IMG/VR virus record: IMGVR_UViG_3300018025_000016
Coordinates: 1-28,124 of that record
Origin: a virus
Reading direction: 5' to 3' (one strand)
DNA length: 28,124 bases
Position 1 is the stretch's first letter. Each line of letters opens with the position of its first letter. The position numbers were made by a program, and so were the translations under genes. Shown piece after piece: positions 16,493 through 23,848 of the stretch. The notes under the pieces are model-generated. The model worked only from the letters and a program-made list of their open reading frames with translations. It did not search any database and was not told where the DNA came from.

Positions 16493-16864
16493 ATGTCAAC
16501 TCCATTACACATCATGCGCGATATCAATGGCCAGCTTACCTCAGGTACTTTGACCGGCCTCGATTTCCCAACCTATACCCAAACTGCACTTTTGACTACT
16601 AATACTGTCAAAACATTCACCGTTCCAACCTCTGCAAACGGCAAAATGATTGCCTATTTTGGGGTGTCAAAAGCAGCCGATTTATTTGTTAAATCAGGCT
16701 CTGCAACTACCCTTGTAGTTCCCACAGGGACTGTTACACTTGATACATCAGAACTTAATCCAAGCCCAAGGATTGTCTACGCAGGGCAAACAATTCAGTT
16801 CTTAAGTCCTCAAGCAGACACCTATCTGACTGTGACTTATTATGATGTTCCGACGAATAACTAA
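16493..16864 (+). CDS. Small beta-rich tail or decoration protein
   Basis: This 123-aa protein is Thr/Ser/Val/Pro-rich and beta-prone (TVKTFTVPTSANGKMIAYFG), has no cysteine or membrane segment and ends in TYYDVPTNN. It has its own AAGGA ribosome binding site and starts the run of small tail-type genes. The size and composition suit a small Ig-like or jelly-roll virion protein. I do not recognise a specific family. Confidence 0.65.
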   Translation: MSTPLHIMRDINGQLTSGTLTGLDFPTYTQTALLTTNTVKTFTVPTSANGKMIAYFGVSKAADLFVKSGSATTLVVPTGTVTLDTSELNPSPRIVYAGQTIQFLSPQADTYLTVTYYDVPTNN

Positions 16865-16875
16865 GGACGGTAGCC

Positions 16876-17784
16876 ATGAGCGCAGCTGGATACGATTCAA
16901 TACCCATTAGCCAGCTCCCACTCGGAGCAGCAGTGCTATCGACAGATGTCTATCCGGCAACAAATACTGTCGATTACACGGAAAGTCCTAGCGGAACAAC
17001 TTATAAATATACAGTCGCACAACTATCCCAATATATCCTTGGTATAAGTTCAGGTAGCAATATCCAGTCTGCCTATGTGGCCACCACGGCGCCCCTAACC
17101 GCAACTTATGATAACGGCATAGCCAATAACGGAATCGGCGCAACCTTAACCAATGCCGGAACTATCCAAGCCCTGGTCATAGATGGCGTAACCCTCGCAG
17201 TTGGTGAACGAGTCTTGGTTAACAATCAAGTGGCACCTCTTCAAAACGGTGTATATGTGGTTACAGTCGCCGGAGATGTCGCCACGGCTTGGGTTCTTAC
17301 TCGGGCGACCGATTATGACAGCTCAGTCAGAAATCCTATGCAAGGCGATTTTATTGCGATTATTGCTGGAGATCAGAATGCGCTGACATTTTGGATTGAG
17401 ACAGATCCAAATCCCATCGTCATCGGCACCAGTCCCATTCAATTCTCCCTATACTCAAACACAAACTGGGTCTCAGTCACTGGAACATCACAATTAGTCC
17501 AAAACAATGTGAACTATATCCCTTTAAATGGCTCGCTAACCACGTTCACACTTCCCGCTACATGCCCCGTAGGCTTTCGATTTAATATTGAAGGTCTAGG
17601 CGCAGGCGGATGGACAATCCAAGCAGGCGGTGGGCAATATCTGAGATTTTTATCAACGTCCTCTAGCGCAGGCGGAACAGTTAGCTCCAAACTTCAATAT
17701 GACAACTGTGCAGTCGTCTGTGTCACCGCAAATGTCGAATTCAAATTAATGACCGCTGGCTCATCCAGCATACAATTCACTTAA
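16876..17784 (+). CDS. Three-module tail adhesin-type protein
   Basis: This 302-aa protein has three visible modules. Residues ~1-58 (SIPISQLPLGAAVLSTDVYP) are a short phage virion module. Residues ~62-195 contain VATTAPLTATYDNG, VIDGVTLAVGERVLVNNQ and WVLTRATDYDSS, a well-known domain of phage tail and prophage proteins. Residues ~200-302 contain GLGAGGWTIQAGGGQ followed by GTVSSKLQYDN and a final strand; this same module ends the next three proteins. The good AAGGA site and a spacing of 11 bases from the previous gene mark a co-transcribed row. It is probably a tail or fibre component facing the host; the enzymatic role, if any, is unknown. Confidence 0.75.
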   Translation: MSAAGYDSIPISQLPLGAAVLSTDVYPATNTVDYTESPSGTTYKYTVAQLSQYILGISSGSNIQSAYVATTAPLTATYDNGIANNGIGATLTNAGTIQALVIDGVTLAVGERVLVNNQVAPLQNGVYVVTVAGDVATAWVLTRATDYDSSVRNPMQGDFIAIIAGDQNALTFWIETDPNPIVIGTSPIQFSLYSNTNWVSVTGTSQLVQNNVNYIPLNGSLTTFTLPATCPVGFRFNIEGLGAGGWTIQAGGGQYLRFLSTSSSAGGTVSSKLQYDNCAVVCVTANVEFKLMTAGSSSIQFT

Positions 17785-17801
17785 CATAAGGATATAGTCA
17801 G

Positions 17802-18347
17802 ATGGCTGTCGGAACTAACACAATGCTTGATACTGGGACAGTCCCAGTTAACGTCTCTGAAGGCGGCACAGGATTAGCAACCCTAACTACTTATGAACTC
17901 ATGGCAGCGGGTACAACCGCAACCGGTGCTATGCAACAAGTCTCAGGTGTCGGCACAGCAGGCCAGGTTCTTACCTCAGCCGGTGCCGGTGCTTTGCCAG
18001 TCTGGTCTAATCCAACCGGTGGCGCATATGTCAGCATCGCTGGCACAACCCAAGCGGCTGCTGTTAACACCGTTTATCTGGTCGCTAATGCTGGTCAAAC
18101 CACAATCACACTGCCAGCCACTGCGGCTATTGGGCAAATTGTGGGCGTTGACGGATTAGGCGCTGGTGGTTGGATATTGACTGCTAACACTGGGCAGACG
18201 ATCCATGTGGGCCAAACCAACTCATCTGTAGCCGGCACCGTTACTTCAGCTGGTAACTATAACTCTGCGACTTTCCGTTGCATCATAGCCAATACAGCCT
18301 GGTCAATGGTAGCTGGCGGGCCTAGCAGTGGTCTTGTTTGTGCTTAA
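17802..18347 (+). CDS. Tail adhesin-type paralogue 1 (GGTG head + GGW tail module)
   Basis: This 181-aa protein has an N-terminal GGTG module (residues 1-70: LDTGTVPVNVSEGGTGLATL, then VGTAGQVLTSAGAGALPVW) and a C-terminal module (about 95-181: LPATAAIGQIVGVDGLGAGG, then GTVTSAGNYN and a Cys-containing last strand). Both modules recur in the neighbouring genes. The GGTG module is frequent in phage tail fibre proteins as a connecting domain. AAGGA precedes the start. No signal peptide is present, as expected for a virion protein. I place it in the receptor-recognition layer of the tail by context. Confidence 0.75.
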   Translation: MAVGTNTMLDTGTVPVNVSEGGTGLATLTTYELMAAGTTATGAMQQVSGVGTAGQVLTSAGAGALPVWSNPTGGAYVSIAGTTQAAAVNTVYLVANAGQTTITLPATAAIGQIVGVDGLGAGGWILTANTGQTIHVGQTNSSVAGTVTSAGNYNSATFRCIIANTAWSMVAGGPSSGLVCA

Positions 18348-18358
18348 GGGGTAGTTGA

Positions 18359-18916
18359 ATGGCTACGGGTACGAATACTTTACTCGATACTGGAACGGTA
18401 GCGCTACCCGTTCCAGACGGTGGCACAGGTGTAGCCTCGACCACGGCTTATGCTGTGGTGTGTGGTGGTACCAGCTCCACTGCTGCGCTGCAACCTGTTG
18501 CCAGTGTTGGAACGTCTGGGCAAGTGCTAACCAGTAATGGTGCGGGTGCTTTGCCCACGTTTCAGGCAGCGGGCGGTGGAGGTGGGCTAACTTTTGTTGA
18601 TGTTGGTTCGACTCCTCAGGCTATTTCTGTCAATAATTTATATTTTACTGATAATGGGTCTACACAGGTTATTTACACACTGCCCACAACTGTCACAAAA
18701 GGATCTATATTCCAAATTGTTGGGAGTTCTTCGGGCGGATGGCAAATAACACAAGCATCAGGTCAGCGAATATTTGGTGGAAACCTGGCTACTACTTTAG
18801 GAGCTACTGGAACATTAACATCAAGTCAGGCACTTGATAGTGTCATGTTGATCTGTACTGTGGCTAATACAACATTCCAAGTAATTGCCTATAGCGGCAA
18901 TCCAATTGCAGCATAG
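18359..18916 (+). CDS. Tail adhesin-type paralogue 2 (GGTG head + GGW tail module)
   Basis: This 185-aa protein is a clear paralogue of the one ending at 18347. The head reads GTNTLLDTGTVALPVPDGGT, and VGTSGQVLTSNGAGALPTFQ follows, nearly identical in layout. A Gly linker (AAGGGGGL) leads to the C-terminal module, with LPTTVTKGSIFQIVG, SSSGGWQITQASGQRI and a diverged last third. The start has TAAGGGG seven bases upstream. It probably assembles with its paralogues at the tail; copy-to-copy differences are concentrated in the exposed-looking turn regions. Confidence 0.75.
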   Translation: MATGTNTLLDTGTVALPVPDGGTGVASTTAYAVVCGGTSSTAALQPVASVGTSGQVLTSNGAGALPTFQAAGGGGGLTFVDVGSTPQAISVNNLYFTDNGSTQVIYTLPTTVTKGSIFQIVGSSSGGWQITQASGQRIFGGNLATTLGATGTLTSSQALDSVMLICTVANTTFQVIAYSGNPIAA

Positions 18917-18924
18917 GAGATGAA

Positions 18925-19458
18925 ATGACCGTAGGTATTTTTAATTCCCTTAATGCAAACGCTACTACTCCTTTGCCAGCTAATCAGGGCGGGACAGGTC
19001 AATCAAATTTATCAGGGCCAGCAGTAGTAACCGTAAATAATTCGGGTGTATTTGGGACTTCTTCGGGCACGACAAATAGTCTGTTGACAGGGGCTTCGTC
19101 GGGGAATGTTTCTTTTTCCTCACAAGCATTTCCTGTTTTTTCGGCATCAAGCGCATCGAGCTCAATTACAGGGGCAATTTCGACTGGCTATGTTTTAACT
19201 GGCGGAAGTCTGCAAACCCTAACGCTACCCACTACATTTGCTGCAGGAAACATGATTGCCATCCAGGGACAAGGCGCGGGCTTATGGAAATTGGGAGCGG
19301 GCGCAAGTAGAACAATCGTTTATTTAGGAAGCACAACATCTTCTGGTGGTTCTTTAAGTGCTGCAAGCAGGTATGACAATATCCTTGTTGTGGGGATTGT
19401 GGCCAATTCAACATGGGCTGTTTTCAGTTCGTCTTCATCCGGCCTCGTAGTCGCATAA
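18925..19458 (+). CDS. Tail adhesin-type paralogue 3 (diverged head + GGW-like tail module)
   Basis: This 177-aa protein keeps the GGTG turn (PLPANQGGTGQSNLSG, residues 16-31), but the rest of its head differs: NNSGVFGTSSGTTNSLLTGA replaces the VGTSGQ phrase of the others. The C-terminal module is conserved (LPTTFAAGNMIAIQGQGAGL, then SSGGSLSAASRYDN and ANSTWAVFSSSSSGLVVA). It therefore looks like a hybrid in which the tail module was kept and the head replaced. AGGAG lies close to the ATG. The role is as for its neighbours. Confidence 0.73.
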   Translation: MTVGIFNSLNANATTPLPANQGGTGQSNLSGPAVVTVNNSGVFGTSSGTTNSLLTGASSGNVSFSSQAFPVFSASSASSSITGAISTGYVLTGGSLQTLTLPTTFAAGNMIAIQGQGAGLWKLGAGASRTIVYLGSTTSSGGSLSAASRYDNILVVGIVANSTWAVFSSSSSGLVVA

Positions 19459-19467
19459 GGAAATAAA

Positions 19468-20346
19468 ATGGTAGCTCAAACAAGTTTAGATACAGCAAAT
19501 ACACCCATCCCCGTTGCATCTGGCGGTACTGGGGATGCCTCTCTTACCGCCTATGCTGTGATATGTGGCGGGACAACCAGCACAGGTGCAGTGCAAAGCA
19601 TTGCATCGGTCGGAACCTCTGGACAATATCTCAAGTCCAATGGTGCGGGCGCATTGCCAACCTTTCAGACTGCAAGCCCAGGCTCTGGGACTGTGCTTAG
19701 CCAACAAATTTTTACTTCTGGCTCTGGCACATATACGCCAACATCAGGCGCAAACTGGATTTGGGTTAGGGCTGTCGGGGGCGGTGGTGGTGGTGGTGGC
19801 TGTACTTCAGGTACAGCATCAGGAGGAATGGGGCAATCTGGGGGCTCTGGAGCTTATGGCGAATATTGGGGAGCAGCAGCTACATTAAGCTATGCTGTGG
19901 GAGCGGCTGGAAGCGCAGGAACAGCAGGAAACACTGGTGGGACGGGAGGCGCAACGACTTTCGGAACTGCTGGGGCTCAGCTAAATTTGGGTGGGGGAGT
20001 TGGTGGAACGGCTACAAATTCATCGTCGACATTTACAGGATTTAGTGTAGTTGGGGCAGCGGGAGGCGCTGCAACCACCGCTGATTTAGGTATAGCCGGA
20101 GCCCCAGGGCGCTCAGGAGTAATGTTCCAAGCTTCAGTCGCTTTTTCAGGTGCGGGCGGTGACTGTGCATTTGGTTCAGGTGGCTCATCTTCTACGGTCT
20201 TTGGGAATTCAGCCGCCAGCGTTGCTGGAACTGATGGCTCGGGATATGGTTCGGGGGGTTCCGGTGGCATATGCGTCAGTACGGCTGGGAGTGCAGCAGG
20301 CGGAGCAGGTACTTCAGGCGTCATCATCATCACAGAATACGCTTAA
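19468..20346 (+). CDS. Tail adhesin with GGTG head and glycine-rich tip
   Basis: This 292-aa protein has the GGTG head of its neighbours (PIPVASGGTGDASLTAYAVI, VGTSGQYLKSNGAGALPTFQ; residues ~1-72), but the C-terminal module is swapped for a glycine-rich domain. That domain starts with SGSGTYTPTSGANWIWVRAV, continues through Gly/Ala/Ser/Thr-rich repeats with GGATTFG, and closes with AGTSGVIIITEYA. This start and end pattern marks the glycine-rich phage tail adhesin domain, whose stacked polyglycine helices carry variable loops as in T4-type gp38 adhesins. It is a strong candidate for direct receptor contact. AAGGAAAT precedes the start. Confidence 0.8.
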   Translation: MVAQTSLDTANTPIPVASGGTGDASLTAYAVICGGTTSTGAVQSIASVGTSGQYLKSNGAGALPTFQTASPGSGTVLSQQIFTSGSGTYTPTSGANWIWVRAVGGGGGGGGCTSGTASGGMGQSGGSGAYGEYWGAAATLSYAVGAAGSAGTAGNTGGTGGATTFGTAGAQLNLGGGVGGTATNSSSTFTGFSVVGAAGGAATTADLGIAGAPGRSGVMFQASVAFSGAGGDCAFGSGGSSSTVFGNSAASVAGTDGSGYGSGGSGGICVSTAGSAAGGAGTSGVIIITEYA

Positions 20347-20365
20347 CAATTTAGGAGATTAAAAA

Positions 20366-20635
20366 ATGTCATTAAACTTTTGTACCCCCATGTTTTATAT
20401 GGGAGCAGGCATACCGAGTTATTACGCCATGACTTGTGACGACGACTTGGCAACAATCACCACTGAAGGCTATGTTGACTCTAATGTCACTGGCCAAGGT
20501 CTAGTATTAAACAACGGCGACCTATTTCAAGCAATCTACGGCGATGGTACTAAATCATGTGTCTTCGCATCCAGTATTAATGCTGAAACAAGCGCGAGTA
20601 CATTGGTTCCAATTGCTGGAATTAACATGTCTTAA
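20366..20635 (+). CDS. Small single-domain tail protein, paralogous to the next gene's N-terminus
   Basis: This 89-aa protein aligns by eye with residues ~15-88 of the next protein: LATITTEGYVDSN here against LATITSAGYINPI, then a NNGD or QPGD turn, then CVFASS or AIFMAT strands and a final LVPIAG or LVAIAG. It is a one-domain, beta-rich protein of a type seen in phage tail regions. GGAG lies at good distance from the ATG. A small tail or fibre accessory role is inferred from its place. Confidence 0.68.
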   Translation: MSLNFCTPMFYMGAGIPSYYAMTCDDDLATITTEGYVDSNVTGQGLVLNNGDLFQAIYGDGTKSCVFASSINAETSASTLVPIAGINMS

Positions 20636-20668
20636 GACAAACAATTATTAATTTATGGAGAATTTAAA

Positions 20669-21607
20669 ATGTCAGGAACTTTAACTTTAGTAAGCATAGG
20701 CGCTGGTGGCGTTGCTCCCCAAGATTTTCGTTATGTAACTGCTGACTCTTTAGCAACTATTACATCAGCCGGTTATATCAATCCAATTGCAGCACAATCT
20801 GGTTATAGCATTCAACCTGGTGACTCCATTACTTGTTGCTATAATAACTTCACTCAGGGTGCTATTTTCATGGCAACCTACAGTGGCGCAATTATTACCC
20901 TAGTTGCGATTGCTGGAACAAATACTTCTGATGTCACTGGGGCAAATCTAGGCTCAGGTACAGGCGTTTATGCTCAAAATTCTGGTTCTGTGCTTCAGTT
21001 TAAATCACTTGATGCCGGAACTGGCATGACTATTAGCAATACCACAACCGACGTGACTATTACCAATAATGGAGTTTTAGGAGCAACTAATCTTGGGGGT
21101 ACTGGTCTTTATACTTCTGTTGCTTCTAATAATATCCAGCTCAAGGGATTAACAGCAGGCACCGGCATTCAAATCGCCTCCGCTGCTAGCGCTCTGACAA
21201 TCTCTGCTACTGGCTATCCAATCTATGCCGATGTCACGGCAACTCACACAACGCTGGCTACGGCAGGAAAGGTTAATTTGATTACTGCTGCTGATGGTAC
21301 CGCTCAATATAAAGTGCGTGAATTATGGCTTAATTTGGTGGGCACTAACTTTTCTGGTGGCAGCGGTGACAGACTATTGTCAATTACCGATGGCACTAAC
21401 GTTTATAGCGTTATTCCAGCTACTGATATTCAAACATTGGTCAATGCCGGATGGGGCGCTGTCGCATTGCCTTGGCCCGCATCTGTCAGCATCAATACCA
21501 GCACAGTGGCAGGCGCTAACCTGTACATGCAATATTCCGGTGGTACAACTGACTACACGGCAGGCAGCTTGACCGTAACTATAGGGTATGAACAAGTTAC
21601 AGCTTAA
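20669..21607 (+). CDS. Tail fibre-type protein, last plus-strand tail gene
   Basis: This 312-aa protein starts with the single domain shared with the 89-aa neighbour (DFRYVTADSLATITSAGYIN, residues ~18-90). A repeated middle follows: LGSGTGVYAQNSGSVLQFKS and LGGTGLYTSVASNNIQLKGL are two copies of one unit (about 92-160), each ending in a LxAGTGMxI or LxAGTGIQI strand. Such units are typical of phage fibre shafts. The C-terminal ~110 residues are a beta-rich tip (TATHTTLATAGKVNLITAAD, then YTAGSLTVTIGYEQVTA). TATGGAG precedes the start. A bidirectional terminator follows. Confidence 0.73.
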   Translation: MSGTLTLVSIGAGGVAPQDFRYVTADSLATITSAGYINPIAAQSGYSIQPGDSITCCYNNFTQGAIFMATYSGAIITLVAIAGTNTSDVTGANLGSGTGVYAQNSGSVLQFKSLDAGTGMTISNTTTDVTITNNGVLGATNLGGTGLYTSVASNNIQLKGLTAGTGIQIASAASALTISATGYPIYADVTATHTTLATAGKVNLITAADGTAQYKVRELWLNLVGTNFSGGSGDRLLSITDGTNVYSVIPATDIQTLVNAGWGAVALPWPASVSINTSTVAGANLYMQYSGGTTDYTAGSLTVTIGYEQVTA

Positions 21608-21623
21608 TTTCAAGCAACAGAAA

Positions 21624-21652
21624 ACAGGGTTAGCAATAATTGTTAACCCTGT
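21624..21652. terminator. Bidirectional Rho-independent terminator
   Basis: ACAGGGTTA (21624-21632) pairs perfectly with TAACCCTGT (21644-21652), and the inner bases can extend the stem. It is followed by ATTTTCTTTC on the plus strand and by TTTTC on the minus strand. It lies between two converging genes that end at 21607 and 21685, so it can end both transcripts. Confidence 0.82.
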
Positions 21653-21684
21653 ATTTTCTTTCGTCCAGAAAAACCAGACGAATA

Positions 21685-22542
21685 TTAAGCGAGATAGTTG
21701 CCAATTGAATCAGTGAAACCAGCAACCTGTATAGTCACTGCTGAACCACTATCAACCAGATATTTAATGGCTGCATCGCCTGTAGATGAATCTGTGCCCA
21801 CTACCATGTCAACCATTACGCCCAAAGCATGACTGGCCACTGGCGTCAGGATAGTTGTGCCTGTTGCTCCAGAAGCACTGAAGTTTTCAGGTTGCAAATA
21901 AACATAGCTAGAAGTGCTGGTGCCGGTTAATTGGACATTGAAGTTCACTTTTGAATTACGATTTGGAGGCACTATACCGGTTGTGGAGGTCAAATCAACC
22001 TCAGTTGCAGTCGTAGCAGTACCACCGCTTAACACAGTAATAGGCGCATTTAACAAGTATTCACGCTCGTTGCCATTACCAGATTGCTGCATTGGAAGAA
22101 TGTAGCTGGTAGATTCGGAAATCCAAACCCAACCGATACGACAGAATGAATTCATGCCTGCTGGTAGGAAGTTATTGCCGGTAGCCACGACAACATAAGG
22201 GCCATTGGCGGTAGTAGAGCCGGTTGCATAAGTTCCGGAGGTATCAGTCACTACATAAACTGGGAAAAGTTGATTGTAGGTTAGACCCAAGCTAGCAATT
22301 GAAACCGGATAGCAGCCATTTAAACCGACTGTGCTGACATCTACGGTGATGTTGCTGGGTAGACTGGCTGAGAATGATGGGTATTGAATTATAAAATCAT
22401 TTGTTAGGGCACGGGCACAGCCTGCTGATACAGTCATTGTGGTATTGCCTGTGGGTACAATATGGTAACCGGACACAAAATTGGGTGATGAAAAGCTTGG
22501 AACTGTTGCAAATGCGGTAGGTGAGGGGATAAATACTGACAT
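21685..22542 (-). CDS. Virion-type tail protein on the opposite strand
   Basis: This 285-aa protein is beta-rich, with Ser/Thr/Gly/Val and almost no Lys or Arg, like the adhesin genes beside it. It has the phrases GYHIVPTGNTTMTVSAGCAR and ALTNDFIIQYPSF near the N-terminus, a Thr/Gly-rich middle, and ends VTIQVAGFTDSIGNYLA. I recognise it as a phage tail or fibre-type protein but not a defined family. The minus-strand start at 22542 has AAGGA seven bases upstream. It has its own promoter (TTGATT, 17 bases, TATTCT) and shares a terminator with the converging tail genes. Its separate orientation suggests control independent of the late operon. Confidence 0.68.
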   Translation of the reverse strand: MSVFIPSPTAFATVPSFSSPNFVSGYHIVPTGNTTMTVSAGCARALTNDFIIQYPSFSASLPSNITVDVSTVGLNGCYPVSIASLGLTYNQLFPVYVVTDTSGTYATGSTTANGPYVVVATGNNFLPAGMNSFCRIGWVWISESTSYILPMQQSGNGNEREYLLNAPITVLSGGTATTATEVDLTSTTGIVPPNRNSKVNFNVQLTGTSTSSYVYLQPENFSASGATGTTILTPVASHALGVMVDMVVGTDSSTGDAAIKYLVDSGSAVTIQVAGFTDSIGNYLA

Positions 22543-22578
22543 GGCAAAATCCTTAGGTTGGGTTAAAAAGCTATAATC

Positions 22579-22607
22579 AGAATAGCTTAAACTTCGACAC
22601 TAATCAA
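22579..22607 (-). promoter_or_regulatory. Sigma70-like promoter for the reversed tail gene
   Basis: Read on the minus strand, TTGATT (22602-22607) and TATTCT (22579-22584) are spaced by exactly 17 bases. It uses the same -35 hexamer and spacing as the promoter at 4908-4936. It would start transcription about 30 bases before the gene at 22542. Confidence 0.55.
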
Positions 22608-22621
22608 TGCTATGTGAAATT

Positions 22622-22630
22622 TGCTATACT
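22622..22630 (+). promoter_or_regulatory. Extended -10 promoter, divergent from the reversed tail gene
   Basis: TGCTATACT is an extended -10 (TGn plus TATACT at 22625-22630); no good -35 is present. Predicted transcription from about 22637 would begin after an upstream in-frame ATG at 22614, which supports the start at 22662 for the next gene. Confidence 0.45.
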
Positions 22631-22661
22631 CAAAGCACCCTATTTTTTAAAGGACTATTTA

Positions 22662-22844
22662 ATGCGCACAATTGAGCCAAAATTTTATACGAAAAACAAT
22701 CTTTCTTGGGATGAAATCAACCAAATTAACAATAAAGGCTTTAAAGACTTTTGGTCAACCATTCTCTATTCAGTCGCCATCCTTGGAGGGATTTTTTCTA
22801 TAATAACTCTGTTTTTTATTGGATTTTCTAACATTTTAAATTAA
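22662..22844 (+). CDS. Small single-pass membrane protein
   Basis: This 60-aa protein has a polar N-terminal half (RTIEPKFYTKNNLSWDEINQ) and one hydrophobic C-terminal segment (STILYSVAILGGIFSIITLF), with a short tail. The start at ATG 22662 has AAAGGA upstream; the in-frame ATG at 22614 lies before the predicted transcription start. It is the first gene of a short forward unit that leads to the resolvase and lysis genes. A membrane role in lysis is possible, but nothing in the sequence proves it. Confidence 0.6.
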   Translation: MRTIEPKFYTKNNLSWDEINQINNKGFKDFWSTILYSVAILGGIFSIITLFFIGFSNILN

Positions 22845-22870
22845 TAAACATCACTGTTCCCCGTGGAACG

Positions 22871-22898
22871 ATTAAGGTACAATTCATAATACCTTAAT
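22871..22898. promoter_or_regulatory. Perfect 9-bp inverted repeat before the RusA gene, with a -10-like TACAAT
   Basis: ATTAAGGTA (22871-22879) and TACCTTAAT (22890-22898) are perfect inverted repeats around a 10-base spacer. A TACAAT -10 candidate (22878-22883) overlaps the left arm. Just upstream a second small hairpin, GTTCC/GGAAC (22856-22860 with 22865-22869), has a 4-base loop. The first repeat ends 6 bases before the ATG at 22905 and includes the poor ribosome binding region, so either operator binding or RNA folding could repress the gene. Confidence 0.45.
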
Positions 22899-22904
22899 GG
22901 GATT

Positions 22905-23321
22905 ATGAATATGCTGGATATGTTTTTGGACGTTTGTCCGACTCCAAAAGCCAGGCCACGGATGACCAAGTCAGGCAATGTTTACAATACTGCAAAGACG
23001 CGCAATGCAGAGCGTGATATTCGTCTTTTGATCCAAAATGAGATATGCAAAAAACAAATTCATATTACCGACAAGCCGGTCATTGTGAAAATCAGATTTA
23101 ATTACCAACTTCCCAATAAAATGTCTAAAAAGGATAAGTTATTGGCAGACTTGGATATGCTTTACAAAGTAAGTCGTCCAGATATAGACAATTTGGTTAA
23201 GTTGTGCATGGATTCGATGAACAATCTTATTTATTTTGATGATGGTCAAGTGGTGAAATTGGTGTGCGAGAAACGCTACAGTATGCGTGAGGGAATAGAG
23301 TTAAAAGTTATGGAGCTTTGA
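22905..23321 (+). CDS. rusA: RusA-family Holliday junction resolvase
   Basis: This 138-aa protein fits the RusA family, homodimeric resolvases that cut four-way DNA junctions. It shows the N-terminal phrase PTPKARPRMTKSGNVYNT (12-29), and the catalytic block RPDIDNLVKLCMDSMNN (91-107) with Asp93, Asp95 and Lys99 corresponding to D70, D72 and K76 of E. coli RusA. YFDDGQVVKL follows (110-119), carrying the third acidic site. The length is slightly above E. coli RusA (120 aa). In phages the enzyme trims branched DNA before packaging. The start at 22905 lacks a strong Shine-Dalgarno (GGGAT only) and sits behind an inverted repeat. The lysin gene begins directly after the stop. Confidence 0.9.
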   Translation: MNMLDMFLDVCPTPKARPRMTKSGNVYNTAKTRNAERDIRLLIQNEICKKQIHITDKPVIVKIRFNYQLPNKMSKKDKLLADLDMLYKVSRPDIDNLVKLCMDSMNNLIYFDDGQVVKLVCEKRYSMREGIELKVMEL

Positions 23322-23822
23322 ATGGGAATTTATGTAAAAGATGTTATAGACTTAATTATCCGGCCAGCTTTGAGTGGGATTTCACTAGGTGGCGAAGCAG
23401 CAGTTCAGCTGTTGGCCGGAACCTGTGCACAAGAAAGTGGAATGGGTAGTAATTTAAAACAGGTGTCTGGCCCTGCGCTTGGTTTATTTCAAATTGAGCC
23501 AGCCACGCACGCTGACATACATAATAATTATTTGCGATTTCATTCTGATTTGGCGTCAAAAATTTATTCTGTTTGCGGAATGGCTTGGCAGAATATTGGA
23601 ACGATTCCCTGGGATGAGCTTCTTGTTTATAATCTTAGATATGCTGCGTGCATGGCGAGAGTCAAATATTATCGAACATCAGCGCCTTTACCTGCCTTGA
23701 ATGATATTGAAGGGCAAGCAAATTATTGGAAAACCATTTATAACACGGCTGGGGGCGCGGGCGAGACAAATGATTATCTTGCATCTTATGTGAAATATGT
23801 TCAACCGTACTATAATAAATGA
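23322..23822 (+). CDS. Phage lysozyme-like endolysin (muramidase or transglycosylase type)
   Basis: This 166-aa protein matches a common phage and prophage lysozyme-like family. It has an N-terminal DLIIRPALSGISL, then AVQLLAGTCAQESGMG with the likely catalytic Glu38, then GPALGLFQIEPATHADI (about 50-66), which is the GLFQ motif of lysozyme-like folds, and YNLRYAACMARVKYYR near 105. The C-terminus has the family's Trp-Lys and YNTAGGAG phrase. It would cleave peptidoglycan glycan strands at lysis. It has no signal peptide, so it needs a holin to reach the wall. The holin-like gene overlaps or follows it by 26 bases. Confidence 0.8.
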   Translation: MGIYVKDVIDLIIRPALSGISLGGEAAVQLLAGTCAQESGMGSNLKQVSGPALGLFQIEPATHADIHNNYLRFHSDLASKIYSVCGMAWQNIGTIPWDELLVYNLRYAACMARVKYYRTSAPLPALNDIEGQANYWKTIYNTAGGAGETNDYLASYVKYVQPYYNK

Positions 23823-23848
23823 GAGTATTGAACATTCCAGGAGGAGAC

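Noticed and set aside
19977-20333. 118-aa Pro-rich minus-strand frame
   Set aside because: It is the antisense of glycine-rich coding sequence, which automatically gives proline and alanine; no ribosome binding site or operon context.
16876-20346. Diversity-generating retroelement acting on the adhesin genes
   Set aside because: No reverse transcriptase or template repeat is present in the window; similarity between copies is protein-module-level, not adenine-specific.
22614-22661. Upstream ATG for the 60-aa membrane protein
   Set aside because: It overlaps the extended -10 promoter and lies before the predicted transcription start; ATG 22662 has AAAGGA.
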